5,322 nucleotides of DNA from Planctomycetota bacterium (GTDB taxonomy: Bacteria; Planctomycetota; UBA1135; UBA2386). Below, in pieces: positions 1 to 5,322 of the stretch. A program made the position numbers and the translations under genes. Location of the stretch: contig JAGQRA010000728.1 in the NCBI GenBank assembly GCA_020425885.1, positions 1-5,322 on the forward strand. The letters run 5' to 3'. Within the stretch, counting starts at the first letter, position 1, and the number at the start of each line of letters is the position of its first letter. The notes below the pieces were generated by a model. That model was not told the DNA's origin, did no database searches, and saw only the letters and a program-made list of their open reading frames with translations.

Positions 1-487
1 AGGCACGCGCGAAGGCCCATTCGCGCCGCACCGTCCGCGGCGAGGTACCGAGCACCTGCGCCGCCTCGTCCTCGCCGAGGCCGGCGTAGAACCTCAGTCG
101 GACGACCTCGGCACAACGCGGGTTCTGCGCCGCCAGTCTGGCGATGGCCTCGTCGAGCTCGAGGATGTCATCGGCCGCGGCCGTCGCCGACAGCTCGACG
201 AGATCGAGCGGTAGCCGCGCGGCGCCGCCACCGCGCTTCTGCGCGCCGCGACGACGCGCATGATCGATGAGGACGCGCCGCATCGATTCCGCGGCCGCGG
301 CGTAGAAGCGGGCCGGCTCGCAGCGCAGGGAATCGAGGCGATCGCGCAGACCGAGCCAGACCTCGTGCACCAACGCGGTCGGCTGCAACGTGTGATCGCG
401 GCGTTCGCCGGCGAGCTGGCGCTCGGCCATGCCGCGCAGCCGCCGATAGACCGCGTCGAGCAGTTCCTCGTCGGACATCGAGGTCAT
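1..487 (-). CDS. ECF-type RNA polymerase sigma factor (PF07638/TIGR02999-like), C-terminus cut by window edge
   Basis: This is an alternative sigma factor that would direct RNA polymerase to a dedicated promoter set. 162 residues are visible from ATG 487. Region 2 is at about residues 5-80: the LQPTALVHEVWL segment at 34-45 and the RVLIDHARRRGAQKRGG stretch at 72-87 are typical of this ECF group. A variable linker follows, then region 4 at about 108-162. Region 4 holds the promoter -35-binding helix-turn-helix, with EDEAAQVLGTSPRTVRREW at 139-157 and ARA at 160-162; the next base fits the usual following Trp. Family members are about 180-190 residues, so only some 20-25 are missing. The start is fixed by a GGAGGA ribosome site 6 nt upstream and an in-frame stop at 521-523. 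In planctomycetes such genes often precede a serine/threonine kinase, which would lie left of this window. No anti-sigma gene is visible here. Confidence 0.93.
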   Translation of the reverse strand, partial: MTSMSDEELLDAVYRRLRGMAERQLAGERRDHTLQPTALVHEVWLGLRDRLDSLRCEPARFYAAAAESMRRVLIDHARRRGAQKRGGGAARLPLDLVELSATAAADDILELDEAIARLAAQNPRCAEVVRLRFYAGLGEDEAAQVLGTSPRTVRREWAFARA

Positions 488-591
488 GGACGGTCCTCCG
501 GGCGCAGCTCCCTGAACACGTCACGCCGCGGCTCGGCCAGGTCGAGCACCTGCTCGAACGGTTCGTTGATCGGGTCGGGGCGTCGGGTCAT
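484..591 (-). CDS. Possible 35-residue ORF overlapping the ECF sigma start (ATGA)
   Basis: This is a short ORF of unknown function. From ATG 591 it encodes 35 residues beginning MTRRPDPINEPFEQVL and ending RELRPEDRP. Its TGA stop (486-484) shares bases with the ATG of the sigma factor (487-485). Nearly all its codons end in G or C, as in real genes here, and it does not lie opposite another convincing gene. Against it, the ATG has no clear ribosome site, and the same frame is open upstream to in-frame ATGs at 639 and 651, so the true start is uncertain. It carries no recognisable domain, membrane segment or signal peptide. If translated, it would be a leader peptide or small protein coupled to the sigma factor. 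It could also be a chance open frame in GC-rich DNA. Confidence 0.35.
   Translation of the reverse strand: MTRRPDPINEPFEQVLDLAEPRRDVFRELRPEDRP
494..499 (-). promoter_or_regulatory. Shine-Dalgarno site of the ECF sigma factor
   Basis: GGAGGA on the minus strand lies 6 nt before ATG 487 and is the clearest ribosome-binding site in the window. It decides the start at 487 rather than the in-frame ATG at 478. It lies inside the last codons of the small upstream ORF, an arrangement compatible with translational coupling. Confidence 0.7.
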
Positions 592-723
592 TGGCAGGTC
601 CGTTGGCTGCAGGCGCAAGACGGCCGCGCGGGGGGCCATCGATTCCCACATTCTCGCCGACGGCGACCGGCCGGCAACGGGGCCGAGGCTGGCGTTCCCG
701 ACCGCGGGGTCTATCGTCCGGCG

Positions 724-1116
724 ATGAGCTGCCCGAATTCGATCCCGATCCTCACCCTGGCCACGCTGGTCCTGGCCTGCACCAAGGCGCCGGAACCGTC
801 CGTTGCGCCGGCGGCCCCGGCGCCCGACGCCGCCCGAGACCTGACGCTGACCTACTTCACGATGCGAGGTTGAATGTTCTGTGCGAAGGTCGAGCCCATC
901 GTGAATGGGCTGGCGCAGGACTACGCCGGCAGGATGAAGTTCGAGATCCGCCCCTACGACGAAGGTGATGCGCCGGAGCTGATCCGGAAGCATGCGCTCG
1001 ATCGCCATGGCATGGTGATCACCGACCCGACCGGAGCCGCGCGCTGGAAGGAGTCGGGCCACAAGCAGACCCGCGCCGGCGTCGAGGCCGCGATCAAGCA
1101 GCTGCTCGCCGAGTAG
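724..1116 (+). CDS. Predicted selenoprotein: exported thioredoxin-fold lipoprotein with UxxC motif (TGA at 871-873 read as Sec)
   Basis: With TGA 871-873 read as selenocysteine, the frame from ATG 724 to TAG 1114-1116 gives 130 residues. Residues 1-19 form a signal peptide ending in a lipobox-like VLAC, with Cys19 the likely lipidated residue, although the n-region has no Arg or Lys. A Pro/Ala linker (22-37) follows, then a thioredoxin-like fold: strand LTLTYFT (40-46), active site RGUMFC with Sec50 and Cys53, helix (about 54-69), strand MKFEIRPY (71-78), helix (82-92), strands near GMVITD (96-101) and 105-109, and C-terminal helix (117-129). Codons on both sides of the TGA have equally high GC at third positions. 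A SECIS-like hairpin follows the TGA. The likely role is a membrane-anchored thiol/selenol oxidoreductase outside the cytoplasm; the substrate is unknown. The residue usually a cis-Pro in thioredoxins appears to be Gly96. The start lacks a strong ribosome site, and no earlier in-frame ATG exists nearby. The alternative is a pseudogene, or only an 80-residue fragment translated from ATG 874. Confidence 0.82.
871..918 (+). promoter_or_regulatory. Sec codon UGA and bacterial SECIS-like hairpin
   Basis: Directly after UGA (871-873) the RNA can fold into two stacked stems. The lower stem pairs 879-884 (CUGUGC) with 913-918 (GCGCAG), six pairs including one G-U. The upper stem pairs 893-899 (AGCCCAU) with 905-911 (AUGGGCU), seven perfect pairs. 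An asymmetric internal loop lies at 885-892 opposite 912. The apical loop 900-904 is CGUGA, with G at loop position 2, and begins 26 nt after the UGA. Bacterial SECIS elements bound by SelB are known to lie just 3' of the UGA inside the coding region, with a short apical loop carrying a conserved G in its first two positions at roughly this distance. The fold was paired by eye; no energy was computed. Confidence 0.75.
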
Positions 1117-1131
1117 GGCCGTCAAAGGCCC
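1116..1131 (+). terminator. Short hairpin between convergent gene ends, possible weak terminator
   Basis: GGGCC (1116-1120) and GGCCC (1127-1131) form a perfect five-pair GC stem around a six-base loop. It begins at the last base of the selenoprotein stop and lies in the 23-nt gap before the chemotaxis gene's stop on the other strand. No T-run follows on either strand, so it is not a classical intrinsic terminator. It may help separate converging transcripts or protect 3' ends. Such a short stem is easily found by chance at this base composition. Confidence 0.25.
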
Positions 1132-1139
1132 GGCGACCG

Positions 1140-2720
1140 CTACACCGAGAACCGGCTGACGAGATCGCGCAGCACCCGGACCTGGTCGAGCGAGCCACGG
1201 ACGGTGGCCGACAGCTCCTCGGCCCGCGCCGCATTCTCCTGCGTCGTCATGTCGAGGGATTGCAGGGCGTCGCCGACCGAGGCGATGCCATCGGCCTGAT
1301 CCTGGGTCGCCGAGGCGATGCCGTCGATCAACGCATCGACGCGCTTGGCGCCGGCCTGCACCTCGGCGAACATCCCGGTCACCTGGGTGACGATCGCACC
1401 GCCGTCGGTGGCACTCCTGGTCGCGGCCTCGATCATCTGACCGCTGCCGTGCGCCGATTGCGCACTGCGTTGGGCCAGGCTGCGGACTTCCTCCGCGACC
1501 ACCGAGAAGCCGCGACCGGCATCTCCGGCCCGCGCGGCCTCGACCGCGGCGTTCAGCGCCAGCAGGTTGGTCTGGAAGGCGATCTGGTCGATCGTCTCCA
1601 TGACCTTGCTGACCTCGGCGCTGTTGTGCTGGATCTCGTCCATCGCCTTCGCCAGCCGCTCGACCTCGCGAACGCCCTTGTCGCTCGCCTCGCGCGTACG
1701 CTGACTGTCACCGCGCACGGCCGCCGCGTTCTCGGAGTTGGAAGTCGTCTGCGCCCGCATCTCGTCCATCGCCGCCGCGATCTCCTGCAGCGACGCCGCC
1801 TGCTGCGACGCCTGGTTGGCGAGCACGTTGCTGGCCTCGGTCGCGTTGTTGGCCTGGCCCTGCAGCACCTCGGCGGCGCTCGACAGCCCGACGACCGTTT
1901 CGGTCATGGCTTCGGCGAACGAGTTGATCGCCTGCCCCAGCTCCTCGATCTCGTGGACCCCGTGACGCGCGCAACGACTCGTCAGGTCACCGCCGGCCAA
2001 CCGCTCGATCACCGCCAGCTGGGACCGCATCGGCCGAACGACCCAGCTCCGGAGCAGCGCGAACAGGCCGAAGGCGGCCAGCAGCGGCACCGCCATGGCG
2101 ACCCACAGCAGCGCCCTGCCGAAGGCGACCTGACCGCGGGTCTCCGACGCGCGCATCCCGACCTTGTTCAGCGCCCGCCCGAGTGCAGCGACATGATCCC
2201 CGACGAACTGCTCGACCTGCTCCGTCATGCGCTGGGCAGACCCGTCGAACTCAGCCATCGCGACGTTGCCGCTCTCGGGCCCGCCGTCGATGTAGGCATG
2301 GGCCATCTTCTGCCCCATCGTGTAGTAGTCCTCGAAGACGGTCTGCAGCTCCTTCATCACCTTCACCGCGGCCGCATCGCCGGACTCGCCGGCGACCTCG
2401 GCGAAACGCAGGAGCAGCTTGCGGCACTCCTCCGCGTGCGCTGCCGCCTCGGTGAAGCCGTCGTCGAACCCGGGTGCCGCCCGCGTCGCCGAGATGTCGG
2501 TGAGCCACTGCTGCACCTGAACGACATGGAAGCGCAGGTCCTTGGCATCGAGGGCCAATGCCAGCGATGTCTTCGCAGCCTGGTCGGCGTCGGCGGCGAT
2601 CTCGGCCGCGGCATCGTCGATGCTCGAGTAGAACCAGACCGCGGTTGCGAGGATGACACTCAGCAGCCCCGCCACGGTCGCAAGGCTCGATGCGATCACG
2701 AACGAAATCGTCTTTCTCAT
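1140..2720 (-). CDS. Transmembrane methyl-accepting chemotaxis protein
   Basis: This inner-membrane chemoreceptor senses a periplasmic or membrane signal and controls the CheA kinase through CheW. Using ATG 2720 it is 526 residues. TM1 is at about 7-31, then a mostly helical periplasmic domain (32-200) containing [15 protein letters not shown] at 66-80, a sequence style I recall from other chemoreceptors, ligand unknown. TM2 (about 202-223), a HAMP linker (about 224-278, with RPMRSQL and [13 protein letters not shown]) and a long signalling coiled coil (280-526) follow. The conserved hairpin tip runs from about 376 to 416, with [20 protein letters not shown] at 380-399, Asp400 where Glu is commoner, and [15 protein letters not shown]. 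There is no C-terminal CheR/CheB tether of the NWETF type; it ends RFSV. An in-frame ATG at 2768 exists, but ATG 2720 gives a proper signal-anchor start (MRKTISF) and lies downstream of a candidate promoter. Confidence 0.96.
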   Translation of the reverse strand: MRKTISFVIASSLATVAGLLSVILATAVWFYSSIDDAAAEIAADADQAAKTSLALALDAKDLRFHVVQVQQWLTDISATRAAPGFDDGFTEAAAHAEECRKLLLRFAEVAGESGDAAAVKVMKELQTVFEDYYTMGQKMAHAYIDGGPESGNVAMAEFDGSAQRMTEQVEQFVGDHVAALGRALNKVGMRASETRGQVAFGRALLWVAMAVPLLAAFGLFALLRSWVVRPMRSQLAVIERLAGGDLTSRCARHGVHEIEELGQAINSFAEAMTETVVGLSSAAEVLQGQANNATEASNVLANQASQQAASLQEIAAAMDEMRAQTTSNSENAAAVRGDSQRTREASDKGVREVERLAKAMDEIQHNSAEVSKVMETIDQIAFQTNLLALNAAVEAARAGDAGRGFSVVAEEVRSLAQRSAQSAHGSGQMIEAATRSATDGGAIVTQVTGMFAEVQAGAKRVDALIDGIASATQDQADGIASVGDALQSLDMTTQENAARAEELSATVRGSLDQVRVLRDLVSRFSV

Positions 2721-2753
2721 GGCTTCCCGGTACCGAATTCCACCTACCGGGTC

Positions 2754-2780
2754 GTATCGGCAGCCCATGCAAGCGAACTA
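2754..2780 (-). promoter_or_regulatory. Possible sigma-28 (FliA)-like promoter of the chemotaxis receptor
   Basis: On the minus strand, GCCGATAC at 2761-2754 matches seven of eight bases of the enterobacterial FliA -10 element GCCGATAA. It ends 33 nt before ATG 2720. Fifteen bases upstream, at the expected spacing, is TAGT (2780-2777), a poor match to the -35 core TAAA. Chemoreceptor genes are often transcribed by this sigma factor, which makes the match suggestive. It would place the transcript start downstream of the alternative ATG at 2768, supporting 2720 as the start. The weak -35 and unknown host sigma-28 specificity keep confidence low. Confidence 0.3.
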
Positions 2781-2928
2781 CAGGGCTACCGGCATGAGCG
2801 CGGGCGCCACATGGAATCTGGCGCAGCTTGCGGCTCGGGCAGCGGGACGTGCGGCGGCCGGGGCGCGCTCGATGGCAAACCTGTCGATGGCCGATGACCG
2901 CCACCGATCCCCACCGCACGACCGCGAA

Positions 2929-3264
2929 CTATCGACGGACCAGGAGCCGGCCCCAATAGCGCGTCCGCACCGGCTGTGGCTTGGCCCCGGCCGAGGCGTC
3001 GACGGCCGCAATCGTGGTCGGCACCGCTGTCGGCGTGCGGGAGAAGTGAAAGCGCGACCAGGCCCTGCCCGAACGCAGGCGTCGCAATGGCTGCACCGAT
3101 ACCGTGACGCCGGCATCGGTCGCGGTGGCCGGGCTCGAAGCCGCGGTTGCCGGCATCCGCGAAGGACGCAGGAACGCCCGCCCGCTCTGGCCGGAGGTCG
3201 GTGATTGAGCTGACAGGAACACCGGAATCGCGAGGATCGCGGTCATGACGAGTGAGAGTCGCAT
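2929..3264 (-). CDS. Small exported protein of unknown function
   Basis: From ATG 3264 this encodes 111 residues that I do not recognise. Residues 1-19 are a convincing Sec signal peptide: MRLSLVMTAILAIPVFLSA, with likely cleavage before QS. The mature part is rich in Ala, Ser, Thr, Pro and Arg. It has an Arg-rich segment near 63-77 (QPLRRLRSGRAWSRF) and a basic C-terminus (RTRYWGRLLVRR). It has no cysteine, no catalytic motif and no membrane segment after the signal. About four fifths of codons end in G or C, somewhat less than in the neighbours but consistent with coding. In-frame starts also exist at 3300 (ATG) and 3315 (GTG); none has a clear ribosome site, and 3264 gives the cleanest signal peptide. 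It lies downstream of the porin on the same strand and might share its transcript. The signal peptide is the main reason to believe it is real. Confidence 0.5.
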   Translation of the reverse strand: MRLSLVMTAILAIPVFLSAQSPTSGQSGRAFLRPSRMPATAASSPATATDAGVTVSVQPLRRLRSGRAWSRFHFSRTPTAVPTTIAAVDASAGAKPQPVRTRYWGRLLVRR

Positions 3265-3384
3265 CGGGCTGTTGGTCGCGCAGGGATTCAGATTGCTCAT
3301 GGAACAAGTTATCACGTTTCCGCAGCGGCGTAGGGTGCGGGCGAGCGTTCCCGCCGACCGCCGATGTCACCGCCGCTTCGCGCG

Positions 3385-4641
3385 TCAGAACACGATCTCG
3401 ACGCGCAGGGCGCCGACCAGGGCATCGTCGACGGACGGATCGCCGCCCGGCCCCATGATGTACTGCAGGTCGGGCTTGATGCTGATCGCCGGCGTGAGCT
3501 GCACGCGATAGAAGAACTCGAGCGACGTCTCGTCGGTGCCGAAACCGGCGCCCGGGTCGTCGTTCAGGATCAGGTGCGACAGCATCAACCCGGCGATGTC
3601 GTCGTCGCGATGCTCGAGCAGGCCGGTCCAGGTGGCGCCGATCTGGAGGTCGCGGGTCACCTCGGCCACGTCTTCGTCGGCCATGCCGACGCGGCAGAAG
3701 ACACCGATGCCCTGCAAGTCCTCGCCGGACTCGGGGTGCTCGCGCCAGACGCGTTGCTCGGCGACGAGGTAGGCGCCGACGGTGCCGCTGTCGTTGCCAC
3801 CGGCGAAGCGCGCGAACTGTCCGGTATGGTGCCAGACGCCGATCGCGGCGCGACCGGAGCCCCAGCTCTGACCACCGGTCCAGCCGAAGCCGGCCTCGCC
3901 GATGAAGAAGTACGCATCGGATTGCTCGTCCTCGAAGAACCCGCCGAAGCCCTGCCTTCCCGTTCGGATGCCGTCGATCGCGGCGCCGTCGTAGACGCCG
4001 AAACCGACGTAGGACGACTCGCCGGGCATCACGAACACGTTCACCGAGGTCGACGGATCGGGATAGGTCGGTGCGCCGAGGACCGTCGGCGAGATGCCGA
4101 CCGGACTGCCGAGGAACTCGCCGCCCTCCTCGACGAACGAGAACTCGCTGTTGACGTCGACCTTGCCGATCTTGATCCGCAACCACTCGCCGATCGAGGT
4201 CTCGAGCCAGGCCTCTGCCAGCTGGTCGGTGTCGGGCGCCTGGATGTTGGAGAAGCCCTGCATGTCGCCGACGTCGTCACTCGGGTCGCGCCCCTGGATC
4301 GAGTAGGCGTCGAGGAACGCCATCGTTCGCGGCAGGCCGGCCAGCGTTTCGAGGTCGAGCGCCAGGTTCACGTCCAGCAGGCTGCCGACCGTGGCCCGAT
4401 TGCGCAGACCGCCGCTCCATGCGGCCGACCAGTCCACCGTCCAGCCCCCGCCGAACTCGACGCCGAGTTCCTCGAGAGCGGTGCGGTGACCGGACCAATC
4501 ACCGGTGAGCCGCGTCCATTGGTGTACGGGAAGGCCGCCGATCCACTCGCGACCGACTTCCGCGGCGGCTGCGTCTTGCGACGACAACGCGGGTGCGAGC
4601 AAGACGAAGGACGAGAACGAGATGATGAAGATCCTGACCAT
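3385..4641 (-). CDS. OprB-family carbohydrate-selective porin
   Basis: This is an outer-membrane beta-barrel porin of the OprB family (PF04966), whose known members pass glucose or other sugars into the periplasm. From ATG 4641 it has 418 residues, a normal family length. A signal peptide covers about 1-20 (MVRIFIISFSSFVLLAPALS). Family landmarks are LTGDWSGHRTALEELGV at 45-61, the LALDLETLAGLPRTMAFLDA region near 93-112, AWLETSIGEWLRIKIGKVD near 144-162, and the C-terminal block with FFYRVQLTPAISIKPDLQYI near 376-395. The chain ends RVEIVF; a terminal Phe is the usual signal for barrel insertion. An in-frame ATG at 4668 would add nine residues to the signal n-region. Neither start has a good ribosome site, and the open frame further upstream looks like non-coding DNA. 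There is no TonB receptor or sugar-use gene beside it, so the substrate is not indicated. Confidence 0.92.
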   Translation of the reverse strand: MVRIFIISFSSFVLLAPALSSQDAAAAEVGREWIGGLPVHQWTRLTGDWSGHRTALEELGVEFGGGWTVDWSAAWSGGLRNRATVGSLLDVNLALDLETLAGLPRTMAFLDAYSIQGRDPSDDVGDMQGFSNIQAPDTDQLAEAWLETSIGEWLRIKIGKVDVNSEFSFVEEGGEFLGSPVGISPTVLGAPTYPDPSTSVNVFVMPGESSYVGFGVYDGAAIDGIRTGRQGFGGFFEDEQSDAYFFIGEAGFGWTGGQSWGSGRAAIGVWHHTGQFARFAGGNDSGTVGAYLVAEQRVWREHPESGEDLQGIGVFCRVGMADEDVAEVTRDLQIGATWTGLLEHRDDDIAGLMLSHLILNDDPGAGFGTDETSLEFFYRVQLTPAISIKPDLQYIMGPGGDPSVDDALVGALRVEIVF

Positions 4642-4826
4642 GGGCGATCGAGCAATCGGCCATGACATGGCCGCGACTTGAACCCTCGGCTCACGTACAT
4701 CCGCTCCGGCGATGACCGCGCCGCTGCCAATTGCTTTGACCTGACTCCGTTCGATGCGGAACATCCCCACGGCCCGCGCGCGTCTACGCACCGGGATATC
4801 CTTCTCTCTCCACCTCCCTCCAGCCC

Positions 4827-5322
4827 ATGCAAAAGCCCTCCCTCCTGGGGTCGATCCTGACCCTGGCTTCTTTCGCCACAATTGTTCCTGCCCAGAATCC
4901 GGTCACCCAGGGCGCAGCAGCCCTGGACAAGGACTTCGCCAGCGAGGCCGCGACCTCGGCCAGGCTGGCCAGCGAGAGCGAGGCCTGGCAACGCTTTCTC
5001 GGCGAAGCCGGGGGTGAGTGGACCTCGCGATGGTGCGCGGCGACGGCGACGCCGCGCATGGCGTTCGGCAGCGGCGTGCCCCTTGCCGGCTGGCGGCAGA
5101 ACTCGATCGAGGAGGCCAGGCGCCACGCCTTGCAGTTCCTGAACGGCCATGACGAGCTGCTCGGCCTGGGCACCTCGGAGTTCCGCGAAGCGATCGGCTC
5201 GCGCATGGGTCGCACCTGGTGCTTCGTCTACGACCAGTACTTCCGCGGCCTGCCCGTCATCGACGGCCGCGCCGACGTCCGCGTGCACATGGTCGGACGC
5301 ATCGCCGCGTTCGGCAGCAGGG
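4827..5322 (+). CDS. Secreted protein with FTP-type propeptide region, probable metalloprotease precursor, C-terminus cut by window edge
   Basis: 165 residues are visible from ATG 4827. Residues 1-22 are a Sec signal peptide (MQKPSLLGSILTLASFATIVPA, likely cleaved before QN). A charged helical segment (about 33-62) follows. The region from about 65 resembles the prosegment of thermolysin/fungalysin-type proteases: TATPRMAFGSGVPL (73-86), SIEEARRHALQFLNGHDELLGL (93-114), then TWCFVYDQYFRGLPVIDGR (130-148), followed by strand VRVHMVGRIAAF. This last part fits the FTP motif (PF07504), in which an aromatic-rich QxYxGxPV strand precedes a beta hairpin. In the family this prosegment inhibits and helps fold the protease. 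The catalytic HExxH would lie beyond the window and has not been seen, so the enzyme assignment is inferred. The gene diverges from the porin across about 185 bases. The start is set by the signal peptide, since the pyrimidine-rich upstream sequence contains no ribosome site. Confidence 0.8.
   Translation, partial: MQKPSLLGSILTLASFATIVPAQNPVTQGAAALDKDFASEAATSARLASESEAWQRFLGEAGGEWTSRWCAATATPRMAFGSGVPLAGWRQNSIEEARRHALQFLNGHDELLGLGTSEFREAIGSRMGRTWCFVYDQYFRGLPVIDGRADVRVHMVGRIAAFGSR

Noticed and set aside
871..873. TGA as a pseudogene nonsense mutation
   Set aside because: It is the only disruption, falls precisely on the expected redox cysteine, and is followed by a SECIS-like fold. A random nonsense mutation would not explain these together, though sequence error or decay cannot be fully excluded.
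484..1125. Long minus-strand open frame of 213 codons opposite the selenoprotein
   Set aside because: Its upstream two thirds mirrors the selenoprotein's codons and has no recognisable domain; only the last 35 or so codons lie outside that shadow and are listed separately as a tentative ORF.
2761..2772. Twelve-base identity with 4821-4832 (CAGCCCATGCAA)
   Set aside because: One copy is at a gene start and the other in a promoter region on the opposite coding strand; the flanks differ, so it is treated as chance.
1260..2897. 545-codon plus-strand open frame opposite the chemoreceptor
   Set aside because: It is an antisense shadow in GC-rich DNA: His-, Arg- and Gly-rich low-complexity translation without domains, while the minus strand encodes a textbook chemoreceptor.
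2786..4186. 466-codon minus-strand open frame overlapping the porin and small exported protein
   Set aside because: The translation is Arg-rich and repetitive, and overlaps the well-supported OprB frame; it is an out-of-frame shadow.
3364..4665. 433-codon plus-strand open frame opposite the porin
   Set aside because: It is an antisense shadow; the minus-strand OprB reading has signal peptide, family motifs and a C-terminal Phe.
4736..4764. TTGACC and GAACAT with 17-nt spacing as a promoter for the FTP-domain gene
   Set aside because: The -35 match is good, but the -10 matches only three of six bases; this is too weak to report as a feature.
4642..4881. N-terminal extension of the porin frame to 4881
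   Set aside because: The extra 80 residues would place the signal peptide internally and overlap the divergent gene at 4827, so the extension is not used.

Overview
The window is very GC-rich with strong G/C preference at third codon positions. It comes from a Gram-negative bacterium: there is an outer-membrane porin ending in Phe, a lipoprotein signal and several Sec-type signal peptides. The ECF sigma factor belongs to the PF07638/TIGR02999-like group, which is especially common in Planctomycetota. With the secreted FTP-domain protein this makes a planctomycete-like genome the best guess, but some proteobacterial and acidobacterial genomes also carry such genes, so the taxonomy is tentative.

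Layout. At 1-487 (minus) lies the N-terminal 162 residues of an ECF sigma factor, running off the left edge. Its start overlaps by ATGA the end of a possible small ORF (484-591, minus). Divergent from these, at 724-1116 (plus), is the most important gene: a short lipoprotein-like, thioredoxin-fold protein whose reading frame is interrupted by one in-frame TGA at 871-873. The TGA sits exactly where the first Cys of a CxxC redox motif is expected (R-G-U-M-F-C). It is followed at once by a two-stem hairpin (879-918) with a G in position 2 of a 5-nt apical loop, as expected of a bacterial SECIS element. I read it as a previously uncalled selenoprotein. Standard gene calling would report only an 80-residue fragment starting at the ATG directly after the TGA.

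Convergent with it, 23 nt away, is a transmembrane methyl-accepting chemotaxis protein (1140-2720, minus) with a possible sigma-28-like promoter upstream. Further upstream on the minus strand are a small exported protein of unknown function (2929-3264) and an OprB-family carbohydrate porin (3385-4641). Divergent from the porin, a secreted protein with a fungalysin/thermolysin-type propeptide (FTP) region starts at 4827 and runs off the right edge.

The genes do not form one evident pathway. They are mostly envelope or environment-facing functions (regulation, redox, chemotaxis, porin, secreted hydrolase). No tRNA, rRNA, CRISPR array, insertion sequence or selenocysteine-insertion machinery gene is visible. 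No stretch longer than about 300 bases lacks a gene; the longest gaps are about 210 and 185 bases.
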